DNA from: Pedobacter sp. W3I1 | Lineage (GTDB): Bacteria; Bacteroidota; Bacteroidia; Sphingobacteriales; Sphingobacteriaceae | Reading direction: 5' to 3' | NCBI RefSeq assembly: GCF_030816015.1 | Contig: NZ_JAUSXN010000001.1 | Coordinates: 1,922,001-1,986,000 of the forward strand | Length of the DNA stretch: 64,000 nucleotides | In this document: positions 8,047 to 16,749 of the stretch, piece after piece | Numbering within the stretch: position 1 is the first letter of the stretch | Layout: the number at the start of each line of letters is the position of its first letter | Program-made: the position numbers and the translations under genes | The notes under the pieces: model-generated | What the model saw: the letters and a program-made list of their open reading frames with translations, nothing else | Told to the model about the DNA's origin: nothing | Database searches by the model: none

Positions 8047-8955
8047 TTACAACCGCATTCCCCTTAAAAAATCTTCAATCAGCATTCGCTTTTTACCTTC
8101 GTATTGGATATCTAAAAGTTTGATAAAACCGTCTTTTGCGGCAAATTTTAAATAAGTTTTACCATCAGTTAAAAAACCTCCTGCTACAATGCCCGGTTCT
8201 TTGTCTTCTATCTCTGCTTTAAATACTTTTAAGTTTTTCTCGTTAAGTAAGGTAAAAGCAGTTGGGTAAGGACTTAAACCGCGGATTAAATTATGAATGG
8301 TTTGCGCCGGACTGTTCCAGTCGATTTTACAGTCTTCCTTAAAAATCTTTGGAGCATGCTTTAAATCGCCGTTTTGTGGCTGCGGCTGTTCGGTTACCTT
8401 ATTGGCTTCAATAGCATGAAGCGTTTTTACTAAAAGATTTGCACCAACAACCATCAGTTTATCGTGCAACTCACCCGCAGTTTCGTCATCAGCAATGGGC
8501 ACACGATCACTAAGGATAATATCGCCGGTATCAATTTCTTGTTTAAGAAAAAACGTTGTTACACCACTTTCTTTCTCTCCGTTAATAATGGCATGGTTAA
8601 TCGGGGCTGCACCACGGTATTGCGGTAATAACGAGCCATGTAAATTTATGGTTCCTTTAACAGGCATACTCCAAACTATTTCAGGCAGCATTCTAAAAGC
8701 CACTACCACTTGCAAATCGGCTTGATAAGATTTTAGTTTCTCAATAAACTCAGGATTCTTTAACTTTTCAGGTTGTAGCACAGGAATTCCTTTTTCTACC
8801 GCATATTTTTTTACGGCACTTTCATTCAGTTTTTGACCACGGCCTGCAGGTTTATCTGGCGCAGTAACCACTGCAACTACATCGAAATTGGCTTGTACCA
8901 AGGCATCTAAAGAGGCTACCGCAAAATCGGGCGTACCCATAAAAACTATTTTCAT
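8047..8955 (-). CDS. fmt: Methionyl-tRNA formyltransferase
   Basis: A 302-residue enzyme that transfers a formyl group from 10-formyl-THF to initiator Met-tRNA. The N-terminal Rossmann domain has catalytic N104, H106 and D143 in NLHGSLLPQYRGAAPIN and EIDTGDIIL; the SLLPxYRG motif is diagnostic. The C-terminal OB-fold tRNA-binding domain is shorter in sequence conservation but complete in length. It is divergent from the topoisomerase IB gene across a 91-bp gap that holds a perfect 7-bp-arm inverted repeat. Confidence 0.95.
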   Translation of the reverse strand: MKIVFMGTPDFAVASLDALVQANFDVVAVVTAPDKPAGRGQKLNESAVKKYAVEKGIPVLQPEKLKNPEFIEKLKSYQADLQVVVAFRMLPEIVWSMPVKGTINLHGSLLPQYRGAAPINHAIINGEKESGVTTFFLKQEIDTGDIILSDRVPIADDETAGELHDKLMVVGANLLVKTLHAIEANKVTEQPQPQNGDLKHAPKIFKEDCKIDWNSPAQTIHNLIRGLSPYPTAFTLLNEKNLKVFKAEIEDKEPGIVAGGFLTDGKTYLKFAAKDGFIKLLDIQYEGKKRMLIEDFLRGMRL

Positions 8956-8980
8956 ATGAAAGTGTTGTGTTTCTAAAAAT

Positions 8981-8998
8981 AACGTGGCTACCCACGTT
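8981..8998. promoter_or_regulatory. Inverted repeat between fmt and topoisomerase IB
   Basis: AACGTGG-CTAC-CCACGTT lies in the divergent intergenic region, 26 bp before the fmt start. It could be an operator or a 5'-UTR hairpin for fmt. No regulator is implied by the neighbours. Confidence 0.4.
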
Positions 8999-9046
8999 TA
9001 AGTTTTGCAAAATAACTAAAAATAAACCCATACCTATAGGCAAAAA

Positions 9047-10090
9047 ATGGTACAAGGCAAAGATGTTGTTCAGGCAAGTGGATTGGTGTATGTAACTGAT
9101 GCCATGCCTGGTATTTACCGTAAAGGAAAACCAGGAAAATTTTATTATGAAGATAAAGATGGGAACAAAATAACGGAAGAGAAACACCTCGGCCGGATAA
9201 AAGCATTAGTTATTCCACCCGCATGGCAAAATGTTTGGATTGCCAATAAACCTAACGCATATCTGCAGGTTACCGGTATCGATGCTGCTGGCAGAAAACA
9301 ATATAAATATCACGCAAAGTGGACAAGCCGCCGATCGGAGGATAAATATTTTCGTTTATTGGAATTTGGAAAAGCATTGCCTAATGCCCGGAAAAACCTG
9401 GAAAAAGACCTCCGTAGGAAAGATTTCGACGAACGCAAGGTATTGGCCATTTCGCTAGATGTACTCCAAAAAACCCTAATCCGCGTGGGTAATGAAAGTT
9501 ATAAGCAACTGTATGGCTCTTTTGGCTTAACTACGCTTCGCGATAAGCATGTTAAAATTGAGGGGAGTAAAATCACCATGGATTTTGTTGGGAAAAAAGG
9601 TGTTCGACAGAAAGTAGAGTTAAATGACCGGTCGCTTGCAAAGCTGGTCAAGAAATGCAGGGATATCCCCGGACAGGAATTATTTCAGTTTTACTCGAAT
9701 GGGAAAGAACATAAAAGTATCGATTCGGGTAAAATAAACGCTTACATTAAAGAAATTACAGGTGATGACTTTACAGCCAAAGATTTTAGAACCTGGGGCG
9801 GAACATTAGAAGCATTGCGCCAGTTTTCGAAGTGCAGTGCCGATGAAAATTTTAATCTGAATTCTAAAAAAACAATTGTAACGGTTTTAGATTGTGTTGC
9901 AAAAAAATTAGGCAATACCAGAGCTGTTTGCAAGAGTTCTTATGTATATCCGTTATTGCTCACCGCTTATGAAAACAATGAGCTTAGTAAATACATGAAA
10001 AAAATGAATAATAACAAAGTCACCGGTAAACTGGGCTTAGCGCATGACGAGAAGGTTCTATTATCGTTTTTAAAAGCAAGTAGTAAATAG
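9047..10090 (+). CDS. DNA topoisomerase IB
   Basis: A 347-residue type IB topoisomerase of the bacterial/poxvirus size class. The N-terminal domain begins SGLVYVTDAMPGI and contains LQVTGIDAAGRKQYKYH. The catalytic domain has R146 in LIRVGNESY, R248 in KDFRTWGGT and the nucleophile Tyr299 in AVCKSSYVYP. The enzyme relaxes supercoils through a 3'-phosphotyrosyl intermediate without ATP. It starts 91 bp from the divergent fmt gene. Such enzymes are accessory in bacteria and often found in environmental Bacteroidetes. Confidence 0.93.
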   Translation: MVQGKDVVQASGLVYVTDAMPGIYRKGKPGKFYYEDKDGNKITEEKHLGRIKALVIPPAWQNVWIANKPNAYLQVTGIDAAGRKQYKYHAKWTSRRSEDKYFRLLEFGKALPNARKNLEKDLRRKDFDERKVLAISLDVLQKTLIRVGNESYKQLYGSFGLTTLRDKHVKIEGSKITMDFVGKKGVRQKVELNDRSLAKLVKKCRDIPGQELFQFYSNGKEHKSIDSGKINAYIKEITGDDFTAKDFRTWGGTLEALRQFSKCSADENFNLNSKKTIVTVLDCVAKKLGNTRAVCKSSYVYPLLLTAYENNELSKYMKKMNNNKVTGKLGLAHDEKVLLSFLKASSK

Positions 10091-10107
10091 ACATTTTTAA
10101 CAAAAAT

Positions 10108-10189
10108 CGTCATTTCGAGCGGAGTGAAACGCAGTCGAGAAATCTGCTATAGATCTCTCCATTTCGCTGCGCTACAGTCGAGATGACGA
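10108..10189. repeat. REP-like hairpin element, short family
   Basis: CGTCATTTCGAGCGGAG pairs with the right arm CAGTCGAGATGACG, with inner GAGAAATCT/AGATCTCTC pairing. It lies between the convergent topoisomerase gene and a small minus-strand gene, where it may act as a bidirectional transcription stop. Confidence 0.75.
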
Positions 10190-10241
10190 CCATAAGTTAA
10201 GCTAATACACAAGTTGTAACGAAGATTTTGACTAATTCAAA

Positions 10242-10448
10242 TTATTCTTTAGGCGCTTTTTTTATCGGATGAACAGGCTGCTCCTCAAGCTCCCGCCGTT
10301 TAGCCGGGTTATTTGTTTTTGGTGCTTTATTGGGCGTACTATCATTTTCGTGCCTCACCGTTTTATGGTCTACAGGTTCTCTGCCTTTAGGTACCTCTTC
10401 CTCGTAATTACTTCCGGGTTTATCACTTTTAACTTTTGGACCGCTCAT
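10242..10448 (-). CDS. Small, highly charged hypothetical protein
   Basis: 68 residues, rich in Lys, Glu, Pro, Asn and Arg, with no hydrophobic core (MSGPKVKSDKPGSNYEEEVP... ending KKAPKE). It is predicted to be disordered. Composition and a plausible start favour this strand over the overlapping plus-strand frame, which reads as hydrophobic nonsense. I do not recognise a domain; similar short basic/acidic proteins are common orphans in Sphingobacteriaceae. Confidence 0.55.
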   Translation of the reverse strand: MSGPKVKSDKPGSNYEEEVPKGREPVDHKTVRHENDSTPNKAPKTNNPAKRRELEEQPVHPIKKAPKE

Positions 10449-10683
10449 GCTTATAATTATTGAATTTTGAATGATTGAATTTTGAATGTTAGCATGATAT
10501 AGCCTTCATCTTCGATTCAGTTAGTTAATAACAAATTACTGTTTATTAAGTTTGAAAAATTGCCAGGTCAAATCAATCTATCCTTCCCCCATCTCTCATT
10601 CAAAATTTTCTCATTCAATCAAACACTTATTAAGTTATTCGATGCCTTTCATTCAATCATTCTCTCATTCAACATTCACTCAA
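10449..10683. other. Intergenic stretch with ATTCAA-type repeats
   Basis: Repeated TTGAATTTTGAATG words near 10463-10490 and complementary CATTCAAAATT/CTCATTCAATCA words near 10596-10675 could pair to form a long weak stem. No gene is seen. Confidence 0.4.
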
Positions 10684-11952
10684 TTAATTATATAGCAAAT
10701 ATTTTTTACGCATGGTTTTGTAAGCACTTAGACCCGGTTCCCAGCTCGCTCTAATTTCTGCTTCACTTTTTCCATCAATTACCTGTTGCCTGAAATCGGC
10801 TACTCCAACTAATCTTTCTATAGTGCCCATTTCTTTGCTTAACTTAGTATTAAAGAAATCTTCTTTTCTTGGCGAAGCCTTGTACAGTTCAATTAACCAG
10901 CTAATGTTTACCTGTTTAGATTTTACCAACTTCGAGGTATCGTAAGTTCTTAAATCTAAGCCATAACAAACCTGATCTTGAAATAATGGTGTTTCAGACA
11001 TTCCTTTGATGCTTTTTGGGGTGAAACTGAAATCAAATTTCCCTTTAAGGTAAGGTGCACCAACAACGGTAAAAGGGAACATTGTTCCGCGGCCGTGATT
11101 TAAATAAGTACCTTCAAATAAACAGGTAGATGGATAAAGCAAAATAGATTGCTGTGTATTCAGGTTAGGAGAGGGTTTAACAGGTAAAGTATACGCCATA
11201 TCATGATCGTAATTGGCGTTTTTGATAATGGTAATCTTGCATTTCACCTTATCTTTCAACCAGCCTTCGCCATTTAACATCTGTGCATATTCGCCAACCG
11301 TTAAGCCGTGAGCAATAGGAATAGGTTGCACACCAATACCCGATTTAAATTTTGGATCTAAAATCGGCCCATCAATTAAATAGCCATTTGGATTCGGACG
11401 GTCTAAAATCAATAACGTTTTATTGTTCGCGGCACAAGCTTCCATCACATGTTGTAAGGTATTAATATAGGTGTAAAAACGAACACCAACATCTTGAATG
11501 TCGAACACCATAATGTCGATGTCTGCTAAATCTTCAGCTGTAGGTGTGCTGTGTTTGCCATAGAGTGAAATGGCTTTTATACCTGTTTTGGTATCAATAT
11601 CATCATTAACGGTCACACCAGCACTTGCATTGCCTCTAAAACCATGTTCTGGACCAAATATTTTCTGAATTTTAACACCTCGTTTGAGCAGGCTATCAAC
11701 CGAAGTCTGCGAACCGATAATCGATGTGGGGTTAACTACCATACCAACACGTTTACCTTTTAATAGTGGAAGATATTTTTCGGTTTGCTCTGCACCGGTT
11801 TTAATCGCCGATGGCAGTTTAACAGTTTTGATCATCAGTTTTCTGTTTTCCGGGCTTTTCTTTCCAAGAACTTCCTGTTCGAGTGGTTTGGGTTGTCCGC
11901 AGGCCGATAATGCAATTAAACTGGTTAAAGCAAAGCTGATGTAGTTTTTCAT
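10684..11952 (-). CDS. DUF1343 lipoprotein, NamZ-like exo-N-acetylmuramidase (GH171)
   Basis: Starting at 11952 the protein is 422 residues and opens with a lipoprotein signal (ALTSLIALSAC, lipobox LSAC). The DUF1343 body follows: GKRVGMVVNPTSI, FGPEHGFRG, DIQDVGVRFYTYI, DRPNPN, and EGTYLNHGRGT. Characterised members (NamZ) cleave N-acetylmuramic acid from the non-reducing end of peptidoglycan fragments, so a cell-wall recycling role in the periplasm is likely. The longer frame from 11991 would destroy the signal peptide. It stands alone; the divergent neighbour is an ABC permease. Confidence 0.88.
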   Translation of the reverse strand: MKNYISFALTSLIALSACGQPKPLEQEVLGKKSPENRKLMIKTVKLPSAIKTGAEQTEKYLPLLKGKRVGMVVNPTSIIGSQTSVDSLLKRGVKIQKIFGPEHGFRGNASAGVTVNDDIDTKTGIKAISLYGKHSTPTAEDLADIDIMVFDIQDVGVRFYTYINTLQHVMEACAANNKTLLILDRPNPNGYLIDGPILDPKFKSGIGVQPIPIAHGLTVGEYAQMLNGEGWLKDKVKCKITIIKNANYDHDMAYTLPVKPSPNLNTQQSILLYPSTCLFEGTYLNHGRGTMFPFTVVGAPYLKGKFDFSFTPKSIKGMSETPLFQDQVCYGLDLRTYDTSKLVKSKQVNISWLIELYKASPRKEDFFNTKLSKEMGTIERLVGVADFRQQVIDGKSEAEIRASWEPGLSAYKTMRKKYLLYN

Positions 11953-12120
11953 TTTCAGTATTTTTAATCTTCCGGTATTATAACAAAACAATTTACAATA
12001 TATTTCAATTATGCTATTGGTATTTTCCTGTTACAAGGAAATGATTGATGTTTAAAGTTGGTTATTTATTTTCAAAAATGCCATTTTTAAAAAGGAATTG
12101 AGCATTTTTGTTAACACAAA

Positions 12121-13350
12121 TTGATTAAATTGAATTTCGAATATTTCATAGCAGGGCGGATAGCCATTAAATCTGAGCGTACTTTTTCAAAACTTATTGT
12201 CCGCATTGCAATAGCAGGCGTGATGTTGAGTTTGGCTGTTATGATTCTTTCTATAGCCATTATTAAAGGCTTTAAAACTGAAATTCAGGATAAAGTAAGG
12301 GGGTATTTAGGCGATGTGCAGATTACCCGTTACGACCTGAATAATTCATTTGAGCATTCTCCTTTTGTATTGGATGGAGAAACGGAAAAGATGCTCAGAA
12401 ACCATCCAGATATTGAATATTATTATCCCTTTGCGACAAAACCAGGCATTCTTTCGGCCAATAACGAAATAGAAGGTATTAATTTTAAAGGGATAGACAA
12501 AAACTACAAGTGGGATTATATTAAACAGCATATTATCAGCGGAACCATCATCGATTTTTCTGACAGTACGGCTGCCATGCAGGAACTGCTTATCTCGAAT
12601 TATACGGCCAATCGTTTAAAACTCAAAACAGGTGACGATTTTATCATGTATTTTGTTCAAAACCAATTGCGACCGCGTAAATTTAAAATTGTAGGTATTT
12701 ACGATATAGGTGTAGAAGATATTGATAAGGGCTTTGTGCTGGGCAACCTGAATATCATTAAACGCCTGAATAATTGGGAAACCAACGAAATTGGTGGCAT
12801 AGAAATCAGGATTAAGGATTTTAACAGGCTTAAGCCTATAGCCGATAATATTTATGAAAAGCTTCCACGCAATTTACGTTCCTATTCTATTGAAGAAAAC
12901 TTCCCTAATATTTTTACCTGGTTAGGCCTTCTTGATGTAAATACCAAAGTGCTTTTAATCCTGATGCTCATTGTAGGCGTAATTAACATGGTTACTGCAT
13001 TGTTGATTATGATTTTAGAAAAAACAAATATGATTGGGATGCTAAAATCTTTTGGGGCCAGCAACTGGAGCATTATGAAAATTTTTCTCTACAATGCAGC
13101 TTATTTAATTGGCATTGGCTTATTGCTCGGAAATATTCTGGGCTTAGGGTTAGGTTTCTTACAGCAGGCCACTCACATTTTTAAACTTAACCAGGCTTCT
13201 TACTTTTTAGCTTATGCACCCATAGAATTTCATTTTATCGATGTGCTGCTGCTTAATATCGTTACGGTAGTGGTGTGTTTAACGGTTTTGATTATTCCTT
13301 CGCTATTGATCAGCAAGGTTTCTCCGCTTAAAGCAATCAGGTTTAAATAA
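12121..13350 (+). CDS. Lipoprotein-releasing ABC transporter permease (LolC/LolE-like)
   Basis: 409 residues. A transmembrane helix at about 25-50 (LIVRIAIAGVMLSLAVMILS), a large periplasmic MacB_PCD-type domain and three C-terminal membrane helices (about 273-300, 320-350, 370-400) with the FtsX-domain motif MIGMLKSFGAS. It should move lipoproteins from the inner membrane to LolA. No ATG precedes the conserved LNFEYFIAGRIAIKSE start: the gene uses TTG at 12121 or 12130, with an in-frame TAA just upstream. A near-consensus -7 box, CATTTTTG, lies at 12103-12110. The LolD ATPase is not adjacent. Confidence 0.88.
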   Translation: MIKLNFEYFIAGRIAIKSERTFSKLIVRIAIAGVMLSLAVMILSIAIIKGFKTEIQDKVRGYLGDVQITRYDLNNSFEHSPFVLDGETEKMLRNHPDIEYYYPFATKPGILSANNEIEGINFKGIDKNYKWDYIKQHIISGTIIDFSDSTAAMQELLISNYTANRLKLKTGDDFIMYFVQNQLRPRKFKIVGIYDIGVEDIDKGFVLGNLNIIKRLNNWETNEIGGIEIRIKDFNRLKPIADNIYEKLPRNLRSYSIEENFPNIFTWLGLLDVNTKVLLILMLIVGVINMVTALLIMILEKTNMIGMLKSFGASNWSIMKIFLYNAAYLIGIGLLLGNILGLGLGFLQQATHIFKLNQASYFLAYAPIEFHFIDVLLLNIVTVVVCLTVLIIPSLLISKVSPLKAIRFK

Positions 13351-13402
13351 AAAACTTGGGTCACCGGACAGATCATTTTCCGATGCCCAAGCAAACCTAA
13401 AC

Positions 13403-13804
13403 TTAAGTTCTTGTCAACTCAACTTTTACAGTTTTTGTAACATCACTTGTAGGAAGTTGAGGATATGGTGTGATGTCAATTAATTTGAGCGAATAATCTA
13501 TGCCGTTAATTTTAAGGTTTGCTACACTTTCTAATGTGCCACAATCTCCTTTACATAAGATAATTTCCTGATCAATATTATTGGCTGTTAATTTGAAATA
13601 TGCTTTTGCTCCTCCCGCGCCAATGCAATCAGCATTTATTGGACAACGGCTATCGCTAATCGATTTTAATACTAATGTTGAGGCACCAATTGATTTTGAG
13701 GTATTGATTTCAAATTCGTAATTCGTCGTTTTTGTCTCAGATTTTTTCTCACATCCAAAAACAAACATAGATAGGACGATAAAGAAGAATATTAAATTTT
13801 TCAT
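13403..13804 (-). CDS. Hypothetical lipoprotein
   Basis: 133 residues with a lipoprotein signal (FFFIVLSMFVFGC, lipobox at C18). The mature part is mainly beta and contains four cysteines (SRCPINADCIGAGG, LCKGDCG) that could form two disulfides or bind a metal. No domain is recognised. It is placed 9 bp after another lipoprotein gene and probably co-transcribed with it. Confidence 0.75.
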   Translation of the reverse strand: MKNLIFFFIVLSMFVFGCEKKSETKTTNYEFEINTSKSIGASTLVLKSISDSRCPINADCIGAGGAKAYFKLTANNIDQEIILCKGDCGTLESVANLKINGIDYSLKLIDITPYPQLPTSDVTKTVKVELTRT

Positions 13805-13813
13805 TTATGAGGA

Positions 13814-14260
13814 TTAATTACTTCTTTTTAAAATATATTCATAATCTATGGTAGCGTAAGAGGTAGCGGGAGAAAAATCTGTTTTTACATTGAACCTTTT
13901 TCTAAGGGTTAAATCCACGGCACTACTTCTAATATCGTATTCGCCGTTTAAAATCATATTCCAATCAAAATCTGCAGTCCAAACGCCCTCATCGGTAAAA
14001 TACCCTATCCCATCTTTAAAAGTATAGGTTCCTTTGCCTCCCGATGGTTTTAGGTTAGTATCGGCGCCTGGTGCAATGTTGAATTTTCCATTCTGTAACG
14101 AGATTGAAATTGGGCGGGTTTCCGGCACAGACCTAATACTATTGGTAATGACCAACACACCTGTATAGTTACCATCCAGTAAAACATCTACGTTTGTAGA
14201 TTTTTTACAGCCCAAAGATAGGATCAAGGCAAATAGGAAGATACAGATTTGAACTTTCAT
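13814..14260 (-). CDS. Hypothetical lipoprotein
   Basis: 148 residues with a signal and lipobox (ALILSLGC, C18) followed by a lipocalin-like pattern: GNYTGVLVITN, alternating beta strands, YDIRSSAVDLTLRKRF. This resembles small Bacteroidetes lipoproteins with a calycin-type barrel, but no family can be named with confidence. It lies between truA and a second lipoprotein on the same strand, 9 bp from the latter. Confidence 0.75.
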   Translation of the reverse strand: MKVQICIFLFALILSLGCKKSTNVDVLLDGNYTGVLVITNSIRSVPETRPISISLQNGKFNIAPGADTNLKPSGGKGTYTFKDGIGYFTDEGVWTADFDWNMILNGEYDIRSSAVDLTLRKRFNVKTDFSPATSYATIDYEYILKRSN

Positions 14261-14296
14261 ACCCCTTAAACGGAGTTCAAAATCAAAACGCTACAC

Positions 14297-15097
14297 TTAA
14301 ATTGAAATCCAGTCTATGCCTTGTGTACTATGGATAAATTCAGTCCGTGGTTCGAGGTTTAGATAAGGATAAGTGACTTTTGAAAGGTATAAGCCTGTAG
14401 GATGAGCGGGCAATGATAGTTTTGAAGGTTGCAGGCTAATCAGTTCGCTTTCAAATTCATCAAAGCTAAGTTCTCCTTTGCCAACCATCAGAATTTTACC
14501 CATAATAATGCGGATCATTTTGCCCAAAAAGCGGTTACTCGCAATATGAAACCTCAACCTGTCGCCCTTAGGGTTTACAAATAAATCGGCTTCCATTACA
14601 TTGCAGATGGTATGTTCGTATTTATCAGGATGCGTGCAAAAAGCCCTGTAATCTTTGTATTGAGGTAATAATTTTACAACGGCTTTCATTTTATCAAAAT
14701 CGAGATGATTTAATTGATAAAAGGAACTTTGAGCACTTAAAAAAGGATCTTTATAGGTGTGGATAAAATAATCATATTTCCGCTGTACAGCATCAAACCG
14801 GGCATGAGGTTTTCCTTCCATTTTAATAATGTCGAACACCGCAATATTATAAGGTAAAGCTTTATTCAGAATGTAAAGCAGATCGAAATCAATATCTTTT
14901 TCAATATCAGCATGGAAAAAAAACTGACTGGCATGTACATGCGCATCTGTTCGCCCACAGCCGTTAATAGCAATCGGCGATTTTAAAATCTTAGATAGGG
15001 TTTGTTCAATAACTTCCTGGACGCTTTTAATCCCAGGTTGTTTTTGCCACCCACTAAAGTACTGACCTTGATATGCAATGTGAAAGAAATACCTCAT
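14297..15097 (-). CDS. truA: tRNA pseudouridine synthase A
   Basis: 266 residues. The catalytic aspartate is D51 in the diagnostic GCGRTDAHVHA motif; RMIRIIMG and the early YFSGWQKQP motif are also TruA-like. The enzyme forms pseudouridine at positions 38-40 of the anticodon stem. It is divergent from the ychJ-like gene; two lipoprotein genes follow downstream. Confidence 0.95.
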   Translation of the reverse strand: MRYFFHIAYQGQYFSGWQKQPGIKSVQEVIEQTLSKILKSPIAINGCGRTDAHVHASQFFFHADIEKDIDFDLLYILNKALPYNIAVFDIIKMEGKPHARFDAVQRKYDYFIHTYKDPFLSAQSSFYQLNHLDFDKMKAVVKLLPQYKDYRAFCTHPDKYEHTICNVMEADLFVNPKGDRLRFHIASNRFLGKMIRIIMGKILMVGKGELSFDEFESELISLQPSKLSLPAHPTGLYLSKVTYPYLNLEPRTEFIHSTQGIDWISI

Positions 15098-15146
15098 TTT
15101 TCAGCTGCAATTTTACGGAAATTTTAGCAGCAGGAATATTAAATCC

Positions 15147-15154
15147 TATTTTTG
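15147..15154 (+). promoter_or_regulatory. -7 box of the ychJ-like gene
   Basis: TATTTTTG is an exact TAnnTTTG match 17 bp before the ATG at 15172, leaving a short leader of about 10-12 nt. Confidence 0.55.
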
Positions 15155-15171
15155 CGTTGTAAATTTTAATC

Positions 15172-15555
15172 ATGGATACTATAAATTGCCCTTGCGGAAG
15201 CGGAATGGCGTATCAGCAATGTTGCCAGCCTTATCATTTAAACGTGAAAACGGCACCAACTGCAGAGGCTTTAATGCGTTCCAGGTATGCTGCTTTTGTC
15301 GTGGCTGATGCTGCTTATCTTTACGATACCACGCATAGCAGTAAAAGAAAAGGACACTCGAAAAGTGCTTATCTAAGCAGTGCGAAAAATACTAAATGGC
15401 TAAAACTCGAAATTGTTTTTTCAGATTTTGATGTCGTCGAGTTTAAGGCCTATTATCTGAATAAGAAGTTTCAAACAGAAGTGCTACATGAAAAATCTAA
15501 TTTCAGGTTAGAAGATGGGAAATGGTATTATTTGGATGAGAAATTTTATTTATAA
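15172..15555 (+). CDS. YchJ-family SEC-C motif protein
   Basis: 127 residues. An N-terminal zinc-binding SEC-C-like motif CPCGSGxxxxQCC (C6, C8, C17, C18) is followed by EALMRSRYAAFVVADAAYLYDTTH, the hallmark of the YchJ/UPF0225 family with an NTF2-like fold. The function in the family is not established. It is convergent with the DUF4143 ATPase, whose end overlaps it by 6 bp. Confidence 0.88.
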   Translation: MDTINCPCGSGMAYQQCCQPYHLNVKTAPTAEALMRSRYAAFVVADAAYLYDTTHSSKRKGHSKSAYLSSAKNTKWLKLEIVFSDFDVVEFKAYYLNKKFQTEVLHEKSNFRLEDGKWYYLDEKFYL

Positions 15556-16674
15556 CAAAAATTCACTCACGTTTTCGGGTGTAATTATTTTAGTCTCCAC
15601 ATTCTCATAGGCATCTAAAAACGTCTTTGGAAATCTTGCATTAGATTTAGCGTTCCATTTAATTTCGTATGCATTCATTAATCCGTTTCTTTCTTCAATA
15701 TAATCTATTTCCTGTTGTGCATGCGTACGCCAAAAGTATTGGTTGCAATTAATCTGTTTATAAGCAAGAAGTTTAACCCTTTCACTAATTACGAAATTTT
15801 CCCAAAGGGCACCAATATCCTGTCTTAATACAGCTGGACTAAATTGATTAATTACAGCATTTCTGATACCATTGTCGTAAAAGTAGATCTTTCGGCTTTT
15901 CTTTAGCTCATTTCTTAAGTTCCTACTTAAAGATCCCAATCTGAATACAATAAATGCCTTTTCAAGCAAATCGATATACTTCTCTGTTGTTTGATTATCC
16001 AAGCCTGCTAATTGCCCTAGTTCGTTATATGATACCTCATTGCCTACCTGAAAAGCCAAAGCCTGGATTAATTTCTCCATCTTATCTGGCTTTTGTATTT
16101 TCTCCCAGGTTAGGATATCTTTATATAGGTAACTGTCCGATAATTGTTTTAAGCGTATTTCTTCTCCACCTGGATTGTTCACGATTTCTGGATAGTAGCC
16201 ATAAACCAAGCGATGGTTCAATAATCTTTTCTCTGCAAGTAGACCGTTTTCCTCCACCATTTCTCCGAACGAAAAAGGAAATAGGTTATATTCCCATTTT
16301 CTACCAGTAAGTGGTTCGTTAATATGATTGGCTAACTCAAAGGCTGAAGAACCAGTAGCAATTACTTTTACATCTTTAAGTTGATCAATGATTAATTTAA
16401 TAGATAAACCAATATTATCAACTCTTTGCGCTTCATCAATTACCAACGTTTTGGTTTTTCCAAGAAGTGCACGTAAGGAGGTTGAAGTGGTATTGGAAAG
16501 TATTGTTCTAATGTCTGCGTCATCACCATTCCACCACATAACAGGTTTAGCAAATTTAGAAGAAAGCTGCTGCAAGAGCGTACTTTTTCCAACCTGCCTT
16601 GGGCCTAAAAGGATGACCGCCTTTTCATCTTTCAGATGTTTTTCGATAGAATCTGATATTGCTCTTGAAATCAT
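15550..16674 (-). CDS. AAA ATPase with DUF4143 C-terminal domain
   Basis: 374 residues. Walker A GPRQVGKST (24-32), Walker B TLVIDEAQ, sensor ATGSSAFEL, then a winged-helix segment (SYNELGQLAGLDNQTTEKYIDLLEKAFIVFRL) and the DUF4143 domain (WENFVISERVKL, QEIDYIEERNG). The last part has a PD-(D/E)XK-like look (EIDYI...YEIKW). Proteins of this kind are abundant in prokaryotes but poorly understood. The promoter region holds a striking 28-bp-arm inverted repeat. Confidence 0.88.
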   Translation of the reverse strand: MISRAISDSIEKHLKDEKAVILLGPRQVGKSTLLQQLSSKFAKPVMWWNGDDADIRTILSNTTSTSLRALLGKTKTLVIDEAQRVDNIGLSIKLIIDQLKDVKVIATGSSAFELANHINEPLTGRKWEYNLFPFSFGEMVEENGLLAEKRLLNHRLVYGYYPEIVNNPGGEEIRLKQLSDSYLYKDILTWEKIQKPDKMEKLIQALAFQVGNEVSYNELGQLAGLDNQTTEKYIDLLEKAFIVFRLGSLSRNLRNELKKSRKIYFYDNGIRNAVINQFSPAVLRQDIGALWENFVISERVKLLAYKQINCNQYFWRTHAQQEIDYIEERNGLMNAYEIKWNAKSNARFPKTFLDAYENVETKIITPENVSEFLL

Positions 16675-16736
16675 AATCGCAAATTTAATATAAATTTTGC
16701 GAATGTAATCGCAAAATTTATATTAAAATTGCGATT
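16675..16736. promoter_or_regulatory. 28-bp-arm inverted repeat over the DUF4143 ATPase promoter
   Basis: The left arm 16675-16702 and right arm 16709-16736 are reverse complements with one mismatch around a 6-bp centre (ATGTAA). Each arm is itself nearly palindromic (TCGCAAA...TTTTGCGA). On the minus strand TAAATTTG (16680-16687) matches the -7 box 5 bp before the ATG. The repeat therefore sits on the promoter and start, suggesting an operator or a cruciform. Confidence 0.65.
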
Positions 16737-16749
16737 TTACTCCTTTTAG

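Noticed and set aside
10269..10463. Plus-strand frame opposite the small charged protein
   Set aside because: Its translation is aromatic and hydrophobic in a way typical of antisense frames; the minus-strand frame has better composition.
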